From Pelagivirga sediminicola (GTDB taxonomy: Bacteria; Pseudomonadota; Alphaproteobacteria; Rhodobacterales; Rhodobacteraceae), in assembly GCF_003072125.1 (NCBI RefSeq), contig NZ_QCYH01000001.1:496001-560000 (forward strand): a DNA stretch of 64,000 bases, read 5' to 3'. Shown here piece after piece: positions 36,690 through 46,165 of this stretch (positions are counted from its first letter, which is position 1; each line of letters starts with the position of its first letter). Below the pieces are notes generated by a model. That model was not told where the DNA came from, searched no databases, and was given only the letters and a program-made list of their open reading frames with translations. Position numbers and translations under genes: made by a program.

Positions 36690-37145
36690 ATGCGGCGATT
36701 TTTTCAAACACACTGCTCCGGGAGCACCTTCGCGTTCACCTTGAACGCTCCCTGTTCCGGCAACGCATCAGCGGCCGAGCGTGCGGCCTTGCTCAGCCAG
36801 GCTCATGACGCTGTTTGCCGGGAACAATCGGCGGAGTGTCTTGCCGTTGTCATATTGCCGGACCGCATCGATGCGATCTGGACATCGGCGGATGGCGCCG
36901 CGCTCAGGGAACGCCAGCGCAGCTTGGAAGCCGCTTTTACGGCTGAGCTGAAGGTCTTGGAAGCGCTCGATCCGCGCTGCAAGACCAAGCTCAGGGCGCG
37001 GCATATTCGCGGCAAGGCGGACCTCCAGCGCCATGTCGACACCTGCCATTTCGCGCCGGTCCGGCACGGCTGGACGCGAGAGCCCGAGGATTGGCCGCAC
37101 TCCACGATTCACCATATGGCGCCATCGGACATGATCCTGACCTGA
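36690..37145 (+). CDS. Degenerate REP-associated tyrosine transposase (RAYT)-like protein
   Basis: A 151-residue protein whose C-terminal part (RGKADLQRHVDTCHFAPVRHG, read in two pieces, then PEDWPHSTIHH) follows the Y1/RAYT pattern: aspartate-rich DEADF region, H[VI]DYxHxNPVKHG and DWPYSSFHR. The HUH position of active relatives (LPDHLHCIW-type) here reads LPDRIDAIW, with Arg59 and Asp61 in place of both His. The nucleophile tyrosine position is Thr118, and the NP motif has become AP. The open frame is intact, so it may be a domesticated DNA-binding protein. It lies between two inverted REP-like repeats, copy 2 starting 5 bp after its stop. Confidence 0.78.
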   Translation: MRRFFQTHCSGSTFAFTLNAPCSGNASAAERAALLSQAHDAVCREQSAECLAVVILPDRIDAIWTSADGAALRERQRSLEAAFTAELKVLEALDPRCKTKLRARHIRGKADLQRHVDTCHFAPVRHGWTREPEDWPHSTIHHMAPSDMILT

Positions 37146-37150
37146 GCGGC

Positions 37151-37266
37151 TAAAGCGTTTCGCGAAAAAACTGGATCACAAATTTTCGCGAAACGCTCGC
37201 GACATGTAGGCGTGGCGCGCGTTTCGCCTCTCGCGGATGGCTCAGGTTAAAGGCGAAACGCTTTGG
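37151..37266 (-). repeat. REP-like double-hairpin repeat, copy 2 (inverted relative to copy 1)
   Basis: A 116-bp element. One hairpin has a perfect 14-bp stem GCGTTTCGCGAAAA/TTTTCGCGAAACGC (37155-37168 with 37183-37196). The other has GCGTTTCGCC/GGCGAAACGC (37219-37228 with 37252-37261). Its reverse complement matches copy 1 at 35901-36015 almost throughout, including the CTTTAACCTGAGCCATC segment. It starts 5 bp after the RAYT-like stop codon and ends 10 bp before the lepA stop, so it may terminate both convergent transcripts. Confidence 0.88.
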
Positions 37267-37276
37267 GCGCCTGGCC

Positions 37277-39076
37277 TTAACCGTCCATCTTCAACGCGGA
37301 GATGAATGCCTCTTGCGGAATGTCCACCTTGCCGAACTGGCGCATCTTCTTCTTGCCGGCCTTCTGCTTTTCCAGCAGCTTCTTTTTGCGCGTCGCATCG
37401 CCGCCATAGCATTTGGCGGTCACGTCCTTGCGCATCGCCGAGAGCGTCTCGCGCGCGATCACCTTGCCCCCGATGGCCGCCTGGATGGGGATCTTGAACA
37501 TGTGCCGCGGGATCAGATCCTTCAGCTTTTCAACCATCGCGCGCCCGCGCATTTCCGCACGGTCGCGGTGCACCATCATCGACAGCGCATCCACCGGCTC
37601 GTCATTCACCAGGATCGACATTTTCACAAGGTTATCAGTGCGATAGCCGGTCATGTGATAGTCGAAGCTGGCATACCCCTTGGTCACCGATTTCAGCCGG
37701 TCGTAGAAATCGAACACCACCTCGTTGAGCGGCAGATCATAGACCACCATCGCGCGGCTGCCCGCATAGGTCAAATCCTGCTGGATGCCGCGCCGGTCCT
37801 GGCACAGCTTCAGCACATCGCCCAGATACTCGTCCGGCACCAGGATCGTCGCCTTGATGCGCGGCTCTTCGACATGGTCAACGGTGGACAGGTCCGGCAT
37901 GTCCGCCGGGTTGTGCAGCGGCAGCAAGGTGCCGTCCTTCATAAATACATTGTAGATGACCGAGGGCGCGGTCGTGATCAGCTCGATGTCATACTCGCGC
38001 TCGATCCGGTCGCGGATCACCTCAAGATGCAAAAGCCCCAGGAACCCGCAGCGAAAACCGAAGCCGAGCGCCGCCGACGTCTCCATCTCGGAGCTGAAGC
38101 TCGCGTCGTTCAGGGCCAGCTTCTCGATCGCGTCGCGCAAATCCTCGAACTCGGCCGAATCGACGGGGAATAGGCCGCAGAAGACCACCGGCACCGATGG
38201 CTTGAACCCCGGCAGCGGCGCGGCACAGGGCGCCTTGTCGTGGGTGATCGTATCGCCCACCTTGGTGTCGCGCACCTGCTTGATCGATGCAGTGATAAAG
38301 CCGATCTCGCCCGGCCCCAGCTGATCCACCACCGTCATCGCGGGGCGGAAAACACCGATCCGCTCGACCTGATGGACCGATCCATTCTGCATCATGCGCA
38401 CACGGTCGCCCTTTTTCAGAACGCCATCCATGATCCGCACCAGGACGATGACGCCCAGATAGGCGTCATACCAGCTGTCCACCAGCATCGCCTTGAGCGG
38501 CGCGGATGCGTCGCCCTTGGGCGGCGGCAGATGGGTGATGATCGCCTCAAGCGTCTCGATGATGCCCTGCCCGGTCTTGGCGCTGACGCGGATCGCGTTA
38601 GATGCGTCGATGCCGATCACGTCCTCGATCTGCTCGGCCACGCGCTCGCAATCGGTGGCGGGCAGGTCGATCTTGTTCAGAACCGGAATGATCTCGTGGT
38701 TGGCGTCGATGGCGGTATAGACATTGGCCAGCGTCTGCGCCTCGACCCCTTGGGTGCTGTCCACCACCAGAAGCGAGCCCTCGACCGCGCGCATGGAGCG
38801 GCTGACCTCATAGGCGAAATCGACATGGCCGGGCGTGTCGATCAGGTTAAGGACATATTCCTCGCCGTTCAGCGCGGTATAGTTGATGCGCACCGTCTGC
38901 GCCTTGATCGTGATGCCGCGCTCGCGCTCGATATCCATGCTGTCGAGCATCTGCTCTTTCATGTCCCGCTCGGCGACGGTGTTCGTCTGCTGGATCAGGC
39001 GATCGGCCAGCGTGGATTTACCGTGGTCGATATGCGCCACGATCGAGAAATTGCGTATATGTGCGAGGTCTGTCAT
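37277..39076 (-). CDS. lepA: Elongation factor 4 (LepA)
   Basis: A 599-residue translational GTPase that acts on the ribosome, affecting translocation state and 30S assembly. G1 is [15 protein letters not shown]3 is DTPGHVDF and G4 is NKIDLP. EF4-specific parts follow, including the C-terminal [20 protein letters not shown] in two motifs and [17 protein letters not shown]. Start ATG 39076 gives [12 protein letters not shown], the family N-terminus; a longer in-frame leader is rejected. REP-like copy 2 lies just after its stop. Intact and of normal length. Confidence 0.97.
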   Translation of the reverse strand: MTDLAHIRNFSIVAHIDHGKSTLADRLIQQTNTVAERDMKEQMLDSMDIERERGITIKAQTVRINYTALNGEEYVLNLIDTPGHVDFAYEVSRSMRAVEGSLLVVDSTQGVEAQTLANVYTAIDANHEIIPVLNKIDLPATDCERVAEQIEDVIGIDASNAIRVSAKTGQGIIETLEAIITHLPPPKGDASAPLKAMLVDSWYDAYLGVIVLVRIMDGVLKKGDRVRMMQNGSVHQVERIGVFRPAMTVVDQLGPGEIGFITASIKQVRDTKVGDTITHDKAPCAAPLPGFKPSVPVVFCGLFPVDSAEFEDLRDAIEKLALNDASFSSEMETSAALGFGFRCGFLGLLHLEVIRDRIEREYDIELITTAPSVIYNVFMKDGTLLPLHNPADMPDLSTVDHVEEPRIKATILVPDEYLGDVLKLCQDRRGIQQDLTYAGSRAMVVYDLPLNEVVFDFYDRLKSVTKGYASFDYHMTGYRTDNLVKMSILVNDEPVDALSMMVHRDRAEMRGRAMVEKLKDLIPRHMFKIPIQAAIGGKVIARETLSAMRKDVTAKCYGGDATRKKKLLEKQKAGKKKMRQFGKVDIPQEAFISALKMDG

Positions 39077-39269
39077 GGCGTCCGATATGGTGTGTATCAA
39101 GGGTCTGGTCAAGCTGGATCGCATTGCGCGGGCGCGATTGGGCGGGAGCATCTTGTGAATTGAAAAATCTGTGCGCATCAGGCAGAAAGGCGACCAGCAA
39201 CAGGCGGGTCAAGGCGGTTCCACCCCGGCCCTGCGGAGCAACGACCCGCACAAGAATGAGGCAGTAAAG

Positions 39270-39635
39270 ATGAAGCATATCGTGATTCTGGGCATGATCG
39301 TGGCGCTCGCCGGATGCGGCGGCGCCAACAGGTTCAAGGACCGGCCGCAGCGCGGGGTGTCGGCTGCGACGCCCTTCTATGCGCCCAGCGCCAGCGGCCC
39401 GCTACGCTCTGCCTGCCTCGCGTCGGATCGCAAGGCGCGTTCCGACCGGCTTTGCGGCTGCATTCAGGCGGTCGCCGATCAGCACCTGTCGCGCGGCGAT
39501 CAGGCGCGCGCGGTCAAGTTCTATCGCGATCCGCAATCGGCGCAGGATATCCGCCAATCCAGCCGCGAAAGTGACAAGCGATTCTGGAAATCCTATTCCG
39601 AATACGGCACGCAGGCGGCGCGCATCTGCACCTGA
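39270..39635 (+). CDS. Conserved lipoprotein with Cys-rich domain
   Basis: A 121-residue protein with a lipoprotein signal (KHIVILGMIVALAGC; Cys16 lipidated) and a soluble domain containing SACLASDRKARSDRLCGCIQ and the C-terminal RICT. The four Cys of the mature part could form two disulfides. I recognise no characterised domain; related Rhodobacteraceae proteins have carried vague names that I do not repeat as function. Start ATG 39270 gives the proper lipobox distance. It is divergent from lepA with 193 bp between them. Confidence 0.8.
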   Translation: MKHIVILGMIVALAGCGGANRFKDRPQRGVSAATPFYAPSASGPLRSACLASDRKARSDRLCGCIQAVADQHLSRGDQARAVKFYRDPQSAQDIRQSSRESDKRFWKSYSEYGTQAARICT

Positions 39636-39670
39636 CGCCAACGCGGCAGGCGCAAGGCTATGCCGCGCCG

Positions 39671-40255
39671 TCACGCCTCCAGCTCGGCGTCCCAATAGAG
39701 GAAATCCAGCCAACTGGCGTGCAGGTGGCCCGGCGGGAATTTGCGCCCCAGGTTGCGCAGCTGCTCGGCCTCGGGGGCGCGCGGCGGTCGGCGCAGCGTC
39801 AGGCCGGAGCGCGCGAGGCTGGTCGAGCCCTTGCGCAGGTTGCAGCGGCTGCAGGCGGCAACGACATTGGTCCAGCTGGTCCTGCCGCCCCGCGCGCGCG
39901 GCACCACATGATCGAAGGTCAGATCACCGCGCGCGCCGCAATACTGGCAGCGGAATTCATCGCGCAGGAACAGGTTGAACCGGGTGAAGGCCACGCGTTT
40001 GCGGGGCTGCACGAAATCCTTGAGCACGATGACAGACGGGATGCGGATCTGCATGCTGGGCGAATGCACGAAGTGATCGTATTCGGCCACGATATCGACG
40101 CGGTTCAGCCAAACCGCCTTGATCGCGTCCTGCCATGTCCAGAGCGACAGGGGATAATAACTCAGCGGGCGATAATCCGCATTCAGGACCAGCGCAGGAT
40201 GCTGTTTCAGGGCGCCGGGGGCGCGCACGAAATCCGTCCTGAAATCTGCGTCCAT
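39671..40255 (-). CDS. HNH endonuclease family protein
   Basis: A 194-residue protein. The first part (ALVLNADYRPLSYYPLSLW) and RPRKRVAFTR-like segment precede the HNH core CQYCGARGDLTFDHVVPRAR, then the second CxxC in AACSRCNLRKGS. Two CxxC pairs bind structural zinc, and the central DHV holds the HNH catalytic histidine. This stand-alone type is very widespread in bacteria as a chromosomal gene and is not a homing nuclease by context. The cellular role is unclear (DNA repair or processing is a guess). Intact. Confidence 0.93.
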   Translation of the reverse strand: MDADFRTDFVRAPGALKQHPALVLNADYRPLSYYPLSLWTWQDAIKAVWLNRVDIVAEYDHFVHSPSMQIRIPSVIVLKDFVQPRKRVAFTRFNLFLRDEFRCQYCGARGDLTFDHVVPRARGGRTSWTNVVAACSRCNLRKGSTSLARSGLTLRRPPRAPEAEQLRNLGRKFPPGHLHASWLDFLYWDAELEA

Positions 40256-40444
40256 CCTGTTTCGGTGACCTCCGCTTGCGCCTGCCAGTCTGGGAATGAC
40301 TATATATGGCGCTCAAGCGCTGGCAACATTTTTGATTGCGCAGGCCGCACCATACCGTGATTTCTGGAAAAACCACGGCATCGGCGCGCCGGGCCACGCG
40401 AGGCGGGGCGCCGGAAAGGTGACAAGATGGACGGACGGCGCGCG

Positions 40445-41185
40445 TTAAAGCTGCGCCATGACCTCGTCCGAGGCGTCGAAATTCGTGGTGACGCGCTGCA
40501 CGTCGTCGTCATCCTCCAGCGCGTCGATCAGCTTCATCAGCTTCTGCATCGCCTCGAGGTCCATCTCGGTCGTGGTGGTCGGGCGCCAGGACAGGCGCGT
40601 TGTCTCGCTCTCGCCCAAGGAGGCCTCAAGCGCGGTGGACACCTCGTTCAGGTCCGTGTCGGCGCACCATATGGTGTGGCCCTCTTCGCCCGATTCCACA
40701 TCCTCGGCGCCGGCCTCGATCGCGGCCATCATCACGGTGTCGGCGTCGCCCGCGTCGGTGCCATAGACGATTTCGCCCTTGCGCTCGAACATGAAGCCGA
40801 CGCTGCCGGTCTCGCCCAGGTTGCCGCCGTTCTTGGTGAAGGTGCTGCGCACGGTGCTGGCGGTGCGGTTGCGGTTGTCGGTCATCGCCTCGACGATCAC
40901 GGCCACGCCGTTCGGGCCATAGCCCTCATAGCGGATCTCCTCGTAATCGTCGCCTTCGCCCACCTGGGATTTCTTGATCGCGCGGTCGATCACGTCCTTG
41001 GGCACCGACTGGCTCTTCGCTTCCTTGACGGCCATGCGCAGGCGCGGGTTCTTTTCGGGATCGGGATCGCCCATCTTGGCGGCGACGGTGATCTCCTTGC
41101 TGATCTTCGAAAACAGCTTGGCGCGGACAGCGTCCTGGCGCCCCTTGCGGTGCTGGATGTTTGCCCATTTGGAATGGCCGGCCAT
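40445..41185 (-). CDS. yebC: YebC/PmpR family DNA-binding regulator
   Basis: A 246-residue protein starting [15 protein letters not shown], the exact family start. Later it has [39 protein letters not shown] and [18 protein letters not shown]. YebC-type proteins are DNA-binding transcriptional regulators in some bacteria, and recent work links members to relief of ribosome stalling at proline motifs. Length is normal. It is preceded by the SLC13 gene on the same strand with an 89-bp gap. Confidence 0.97.
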   Translation of the reverse strand: MAGHSKWANIQHRKGRQDAVRAKLFSKISKEITVAAKMGDPDPEKNPRLRMAVKEAKSQSVPKDVIDRAIKKSQVGEGDDYEEIRYEGYGPNGVAVIVEAMTDNRNRTASTVRSTFTKNGGNLGETGSVGFMFERKGEIVYGTDAGDADTVMMAAIEAGAEDVESGEEGHTIWCADTDLNEVSTALEASLGESETTRLSWRPTTTTEMDLEAMQKLMKLIDALEDDDDVQRVTTNFDASDEVMAQL

Positions 41186-41274
41186 GAAGGTTCCTTCTGA
41201 GATCGCGGATGTTGATTATGGGCTTTCTATAAAACAGGCGCAGGGGCCGGGGCAAGAGGGCCGGCGCGCCTGCC

Positions 41275-43056
41275 TCAAAGCGGCCAGATCAGCGGGATCA
41301 GTGCCGATGACAGCAGCGCGATGCTGAGATTGAGCGGCACGCCGACGCGCAGAAAATCGGTAAACCGGTAACCGCCGGGCCCGTAGACCAGCGTGTTGGT
41401 CTGATAGCCGATGGGCGTGGCGAAACTGGCCGAGGCCGCGAACATCACCGCCACGACCAGCGGGCGCGGATCCACCCCCATGACATCCGCGAGGCCAATG
41501 GCGATGGGGCTCATCACCACCGCAACCGCGTTGTTCGACACCACTTCCGTCAGCGTCGTGGCCAGCAAGTAGACCGCCAGCACGACCGCGAAGGGCGGCA
41601 ACTGCATCATCCAGGGCGCCAGCGTGTTGGCGATCAGTTGCACCGCGCCCGAATGATCCAGCGCCGCGCCGATCGCCAGCATCGCAAAGATCAGCGCCAG
41701 AAGCCGCCCGTCGATAAAGCTGAACGCCTCGTCCGCGTCGATGCAGCGGGTCAGCAGAACCACCGCGACCGCGAGGATCGACAGGAACAGGATCGGCGCG
41801 ACGCCCAGCGCCGACAGCACCACGATCCCCGCCAGCGCCCCCAGCGCAATCGGTGCGTGGCCGCGCCGGAACGCGCGCGCCGACGGCTCGGAGACATCGA
41901 CCATGTCCATTTCGCTGGACAGGCGCCGGATGTCCTCGGGCGCACCCTCCAGCAGCAGCGTGTCGCCGATCTTGACGATCAGCGTGTCCAGCTGTCGGCC
42001 GATATTCTGGTTCCGCCGGTGCACCGCCAGCGGATAGACCCCATAGCGCCGCCGCAGCCGGAGCGAGCCGAGGCTGCGCCCCACCATCTTGCAGCCCGGT
42101 GTGATCAGCACCTCGACGGTCGTCGTCTCGACCGCCGAAAGCTGATCCACCCGGCGCAGGCTCTTGTCGTTCTGAAGGCTCAGAAGTTCGGTCATCTGGG
42201 TGCGCAGAACGACTAGATCGCCCACTTCCAGCGTCACGCCCGTCAGATCGTTCCGCAGCGAACGGTCGCCGCGCACCACGTCGATCAGGCGCACGCCCTC
42301 GCGTTTGAACAGCTGCACGCCGGTGACCTCGCGCCCGATCAGGTTGCTGTCGGGCGGGATCACCGCCTCGGTAAAGAACTTCATGCGGCTGCGGTCAGAC
42401 AGCATGTCAGCCATCGAATCGCGGTCGGGCAGCAGGAACGGCCCGAAAAACCGCAGATAGATCATGCCCCAAGCAACCAGCACCGCTGCCAGCGGCGTGA
42501 TCTCGAAAATGCCGAACGGCTCCATCCCCCGCGCGCGGGCGACGCCGTCCACCAGAAGGTTCGTCGATGTGCCGATCAGCGTCAGCGTGCCGCCCAGGAT
42601 CGCCGCATAGCTCAGCGGGATCAGCAGGCGCGAGGCCGGTATCTTCATCGTGCGCGCCAGTTGCACGAAAACCGGGATCATCACCACGACGACGGGCGTG
42701 TTGTTCATGAAGGCCGACCCGAAGACGACCAGCAGCATCATCATCGCCACCGCCATCTTGGGACTGGTGCGCGCGCGCCGGTCCGCGATCGAGGTGAACG
42801 CCTCCAGCGCGCCGGTGCGTACCAGCGCGCCCATGAGGATGAACATCACCGCAATGGTCCAGGGCGCCGGGTTGGACAGCACCTCCAGCGCCGCATCATA
42901 GGGCAAGAGGCCCAGCGCCAGCATCGCCCCCGCGCCGGCCAGCGCCACCACTTCGGTGGGATAATTCTCGCGCACGAACATGACGAACATGATCACGACA
43001 ACGCCCAGCGTCATCAGTGCCTGCGCCGTCTGCGACAAGTCGAGATATGCGATCAC
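41275..43056 (-). CDS. SLC13/DASS family permease with two RCK_C domains
   Basis: A 593-residue inner membrane transporter with about 11-12 hydrophobic helices split by a soluble middle part of about residues 205-385. The middle part holds two TrkA-C-like domains (VTGVQLFKREGVRLIDVVRG, then VEVLITPGCKMVGRSLGSL). This layout is typical of SLC13-type permeases, which carry sulfate, dicarboxylates or other anions; the substrate is unknown here. The start is taken as GTG 43056, giving MIAYLDLSQTAQAL; this is inferred and an upstream start is possible. Confidence 0.9.
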   Translation of the reverse strand: MIAYLDLSQTAQALMTLGVVVIMFVMFVRENYPTEVVALAGAGAMLALGLLPYDAALEVLSNPAPWTIAVMFILMGALVRTGALEAFTSIADRRARTSPKMAVAMMMLLVVFGSAFMNNTPVVVVMIPVFVQLARTMKIPASRLLIPLSYAAILGGTLTLIGTSTNLLVDGVARARGMEPFGIFEITPLAAVLVAWGMIYLRFFGPFLLPDRDSMADMLSDRSRMKFFTEAVIPPDSNLIGREVTGVQLFKREGVRLIDVVRGDRSLRNDLTGVTLEVGDLVVLRTQMTELLSLQNDKSLRRVDQLSAVETTTVEVLITPGCKMVGRSLGSLRLRRRYGVYPLAVHRRNQNIGRQLDTLIVKIGDTLLLEGAPEDIRRLSSEMDMVDVSEPSARAFRRGHAPIALGALAGIVVLSALGVAPILFLSILAVAVVLLTRCIDADEAFSFIDGRLLALIFAMLAIGAALDHSGAVQLIANTLAPWMMQLPPFAVVLAVYLLATTLTEVVSNNAVAVVMSPIAIGLADVMGVDPRPLVVAVMFAASASFATPIGYQTNTLVYGPGGYRFTDFLRVGVPLNLSIALLSSALIPLIWPL

Positions 43057-43187
43057 GGCCGGTTCCGCCCCCAGAAGCGTTTCGCCCCGATCCCGAGGCG
43101 CCCGGCGCGGACCGGACGCGCGCAACGCTGGCGTGTCTTACTGCGTTTCACAAGAATGCTGCACCCGAGATATTGCCGACAGACGCC

Positions 43188-44123
43188 TTATGCGCCATCC
43201 GCATGATCGCCGATGGCCGGGTGCGGCGCAACAGGTTGATTGCGCGCGCGCGGCTGAACCATCGCGGTTCCCACCATCATGATCGCCAGCGCCAGCCACA
43301 CCAGCAGCGCGTAGCGCTCGCTCAGCAGCAGCATGGACCAAAGCACGCCAAAGCCCGTCACCAGATAGCTGGACTGCGCCGCAAAGACGGACCCGGCCCG
43401 CCCGACCAGCCACACGTAAACGGCATAGACGATCCCGTGCAGCGCCGCCGAGGCCGCCAGCGCCAGCTCGGGCGCGCCAAAGCTGCTCAGCGGATTGACC
43501 CACTGCCCCGAGGCCGCCGCAAGCGGCGCCGTGATCACCATGCCCAAGAGCGACGCGCCAAGGATGGTCTGGATCGGATCCAGCCCCTGGGTGCCCCATT
43601 TCGCCACCAGGTTGCCCTCGGTCGCGTAGAGCGCGGGCGCCAGCAGGGCGATCGGCACAAAGGCGGCCATCGCGCGGTCCGGCAGGCTGGCATCGGGGCC
43701 GATCAGCAGCACGATGCCCAGAAGGCCAAAGGACAGCCCGATGAGGCGCCGCCAGGCAAACCGCTCGTTTCCGAGCGCAAGGGCGATGGGCAGCGAAAAG
43801 ATCGGCACGCTGGCCAGCACGATCGACATGATGCCGCCGGGCAGCCTCATCGCCGCAAGGTAGAAGAAGATATCGGGCAGAACCGCGCCGCACAGCGCGA
43901 TCATCAGGTAAAGCCGCCAGTATTCGCGCCCGAGTTTCAACGTCTTGCCGCGCAGCGCGTTGATCGTGCCCAAGAGCGCGACAATCACGACCAGCTGCCA
44001 GAAGATCAGGCCCAGCGGCTGGTGCCCGGTGCTGACCGCGATCTTGGCCAGCGGCACCGACAGGCCCCACCCTGCCCCCATGACAAAGAGCACACCATAA
44101 AGCCCAAGGCGGCGATCGGTCAC
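43188..44123 (-). CDS. EamA/DMT family transporter
   Basis: A 311-residue membrane protein with about ten transmembrane helices in two five-helix EamA repeats (about residues 8-140 and 155-290). N-terminal GAGWGLSVPLAKIAV and the mid-protein ALYATEGNLVAKWG are typical of the drug/metabolite transporter superfamily. The substrate cannot be predicted. Its ATG overlaps the stop of the YmdB-like gene by 4 nt, so the two are probably co-translated. Confidence 0.92.
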   Translation of the reverse strand: MTDRRLGLYGVLFVMGAGWGLSVPLAKIAVSTGHQPLGLIFWQLVVIVALLGTINALRGKTLKLGREYWRLYLMIALCGAVLPDIFFYLAAMRLPGGIMSIVLASVPIFSLPIALALGNERFAWRRLIGLSFGLLGIVLLIGPDASLPDRAMAAFVPIALLAPALYATEGNLVAKWGTQGLDPIQTILGASLLGMVITAPLAAASGQWVNPLSSFGAPELALAASAALHGIVYAVYVWLVGRAGSVFAAQSSYLVTGFGVLWSMLLLSERYALLVWLALAIMMVGTAMVQPRARNQPVAPHPAIGDHADGA

Positions 44124-44932
44124 GGACCGGCCTGCGCAAGGCGGCCGCCCTGCCGGACCATCTCGATCCGGGTCGCGTGCCCGGTGCGGTCGTCGGTCTC
44201 TACATAGACGCCCGACAGGGTGACATCGGCCATAGCGGGGGAAAAGCGGCCCTTGGCCATGCCGGTGACGAAGCGGCGCAAGGGCTCTTCCTTTTCCATG
44301 CCGATGACGCTGTCATAATCGCCGCACATGCCCGCATCCGACAGATAGGCGGTGCCACCGGGCAGGATTTGCGCGTCGGCGGTGGGAATATGGGTATGCG
44401 TGCCCACCACCAGCGATGCGCGCCCGTCGCAGAAATGGCCGACGCCCATTTTCTCGCTGGTCGCCTCGCAGTGGATATCCACGATCGCCGCCTGCACCGC
44501 ACCGCCCAGAACATGGGCCCGCAGCGTGGCATCCAGCGCCGAGAAGGGATCGTCAAAGGCGCGCTTCATGAACACCTGGCCCAGCACCTGCGCGACCAGC
44601 ACCTTGCGCCCGCGCGCATCCGAGAATACGCGATGCCCGCGCCCCGGCGCGCCCTTGGCAAAGTTCAGCGGGCGCAGGATGCGCGGCTCGCCCTCGATGG
44701 CGCGCAGCATGTCCTTTTGGTCAAACGCGTGATCGCCCAGCGTGACGCAATCGGCGCCCGCCTCCAGCAGGCCCTGCGCGTGCTCACCGCTCAGCCCCAT
44801 TCCGCCGGTCGCGTTCTCGCCGTTCACCACGACGAAATCGAGCCCCCATTCGCTGCGCAGACCCGGCAGCCGCTCTGCAACCGCGCGCCGACCGCCGCGC
44901 CCCATGACATCGCCAAGAAAAAGTAGTTTCAT
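44120..44932 (-). CDS. YmdB/TIGR00282 family metallophosphoesterase
   Basis: A 270-residue phosphoesterase. Metal-binding and family motifs are FLGDVMGRGGRRAV at the start, VVNGENATGG, VTLGDHAFDQKD, DIHCEATSEK, VVGTHTHIPTADA, and the C-terminal GMCGDYDSVIGM. Bacillus YmdB hydrolyses 2',3'-cyclic nucleotides and affects biofilm formation; the same activity is plausible here. Start ATG 44932 gives MKLLFLGDVMG. It is followed by the coupled EamA permease and lies downstream of aroB with about 110 bp between. Confidence 0.93.
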   Translation of the reverse strand: MKLLFLGDVMGRGGRRAVAERLPGLRSEWGLDFVVVNGENATGGMGLSGEHAQGLLEAGADCVTLGDHAFDQKDMLRAIEGEPRILRPLNFAKGAPGRGHRVFSDARGRKVLVAQVLGQVFMKRAFDDPFSALDATLRAHVLGGAVQAAIVDIHCEATSEKMGVGHFCDGRASLVVGTHTHIPTADAQILPGGTAYLSDAGMCGDYDSVIGMEKEEPLRRFVTGMAKGRFSPAMADVTLSGVYVETDDRTGHATRIEMVRQGGRLAQAGP

Positions 44933-45043
44933 GCGCAAAGTGTTAGGACGCGGCAAAGACAGGCGCAAGGGGACAAAACCGGCGCGAGCGTGCAGCGCGG
45001 GCGCATGGCCCGGCGCCTGCGGGAACGACGAAAGCGCGCCGCG

Positions 45044-46165
45044 TCAGCGCTGCGCCAGCGCGTCCTCAAGCACCGCCATCACGGCGCTTTGGGGGACATC
45101 CGATGTGATGAAGGCCGAACCGATGCCGCGCGCCAGGATGAAGCGCAGCTTGCCGTCCTGCACCTTCTTGTCCTGCGCCATGAGCGCCATCAGCCCTGCG
45201 GCATCCGGAAGATCACCTTTGATGTCAGACAGATCCACCTTCATCTTCATGTCGCTCAGATGGGCGCGCACGCGGCTTGGCGTCTCTTGAGCGCAGAGGC
45301 CCAGACGCGCCGACAGCTCGAACGCCAGCGCGCAGCCGATGGCCACGCCCTCGCCATGCAGCAGCCGATCGCCATAGCCGGTGGCGGCCTCCAGCGCGTG
45401 GCCGAAGGTGTGGCCAAGGTTCAAGAGCGCGCGCTCGCCCTGTTCGGTCTCATCGCGCGCGACGATGTCGGCCTTCATCTGGACCGCGCGCGCGACGGCG
45501 TGAACGCGCGCCTCCTCGCTCCCGGCGGCCATGTCGGGCGCGTGGGCTTCCAGCCACTCGAAAAAGCCCGCGTCGCCCAGAAGGCCATACTTTACGACCT
45601 CGCCGTAACCGGCCAGAAAGTCACGGGTTTTCAGCGTTCGCAGCATGTGGGTATCGGCCAGAACAAGGCTGGGCTGATGGAAGGCGCCGATCAGGTTCTT
45701 GCCCTTGGGCGAGTTGATGCCGGTCTTGCCCCCGACCGAGCTGTCGACCTGCGCCAGCAGGCTGGTGGGGATCTGCACGAAGCGCACGCCGCGCCGCAGG
45801 ATCGCCGCGGCAAAGCCGACCAGATCGCCGATCACGCCGCCGCCGAACGCGATGACGATATCGCCCCGCTCGATCTGCTGCTCCAGCAGCCATTCGGTGC
45901 TGCGCTCCAGCGCGGACCAGCATTTGGTGCCCTCGCCCGGCGCAAGCGCCAGCGCGGTCATGTCGATGCCCTCGGCCGCCAGCCCTTCGCGCAGCGCGTC
46001 CAGATGAAGCGCGCCGACTGTCTCGTCAGTCACGACGGCCACGCGCTTGCGGCGCAAAAGCGGCGCGATCAGCGCGCCCGACCGGGCCAGAAGGCCGGGA
46101 CCGACAAGCACGTCATAGGCGCGCCCGTCCAGCGGAACATGGATCGTCCGGTACGCTTGTGTCAT
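45044..46165 (-). CDS. aroB: 3-Dehydroquinate synthase
   Basis: A 373-residue NAD-dependent enzyme that converts DAHP to 3-dehydroquinate in the shikimate pathway. Visible sites are AFGGGVIGDLVGFAA, QIPTSLLAQVDSSVGGKTGIN (in two overlapping motifs), LLNLGHTFGHALEAATGYG and LLHGEGVAIG. Metal-binding Glu/His residues are in place. Its ATG overlaps the aroK stop by 4 nt, the common aroK-aroB arrangement. Length and domains are normal. Confidence 0.98.
   Translation of the reverse strand: MTQAYRTIHVPLDGRAYDVLVGPGLLARSGALIAPLLRRKRVAVVTDETVGALHLDALREGLAAEGIDMTALALAPGEGTKCWSALERSTEWLLEQQIERGDIVIAFGGGVIGDLVGFAAAILRRGVRFVQIPTSLLAQVDSSVGGKTGINSPKGKNLIGAFHQPSLVLADTHMLRTLKTRDFLAGYGEVVKYGLLGDAGFFEWLEAHAPDMAAGSEEARVHAVARAVQMKADIVARDETEQGERALLNLGHTFGHALEAATGYGDRLLHGEGVAIGCALAFELSARLGLCAQETPSRVRAHLSDMKMKVDLSDIKGDLPDAAGLMALMAQDKKVQDGKLRFILARGIGSAFITSDVPQSAVMAVLEDALAQR

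Noticed and set aside
36016..37150. The repeat-bounded segment as an active insertion sequence
   Set aside because: The RAYT-like protein lacks its catalytic residues, the inner genes differ in strand, and I saw no target-site duplication at the outer edges.
35901..37266. CRISPR array
   Set aside because: There are only two inverted imperfect copies with internal hairpins and genes between them; no regular direct repeats and spacers, and no cas genes.
39671..40255. HNH protein as a homing or restriction nuclease
   Set aside because: There is no intron, intein, methyltransferase or repeat around it; it matches the widespread stand-alone chromosomal HNH type.
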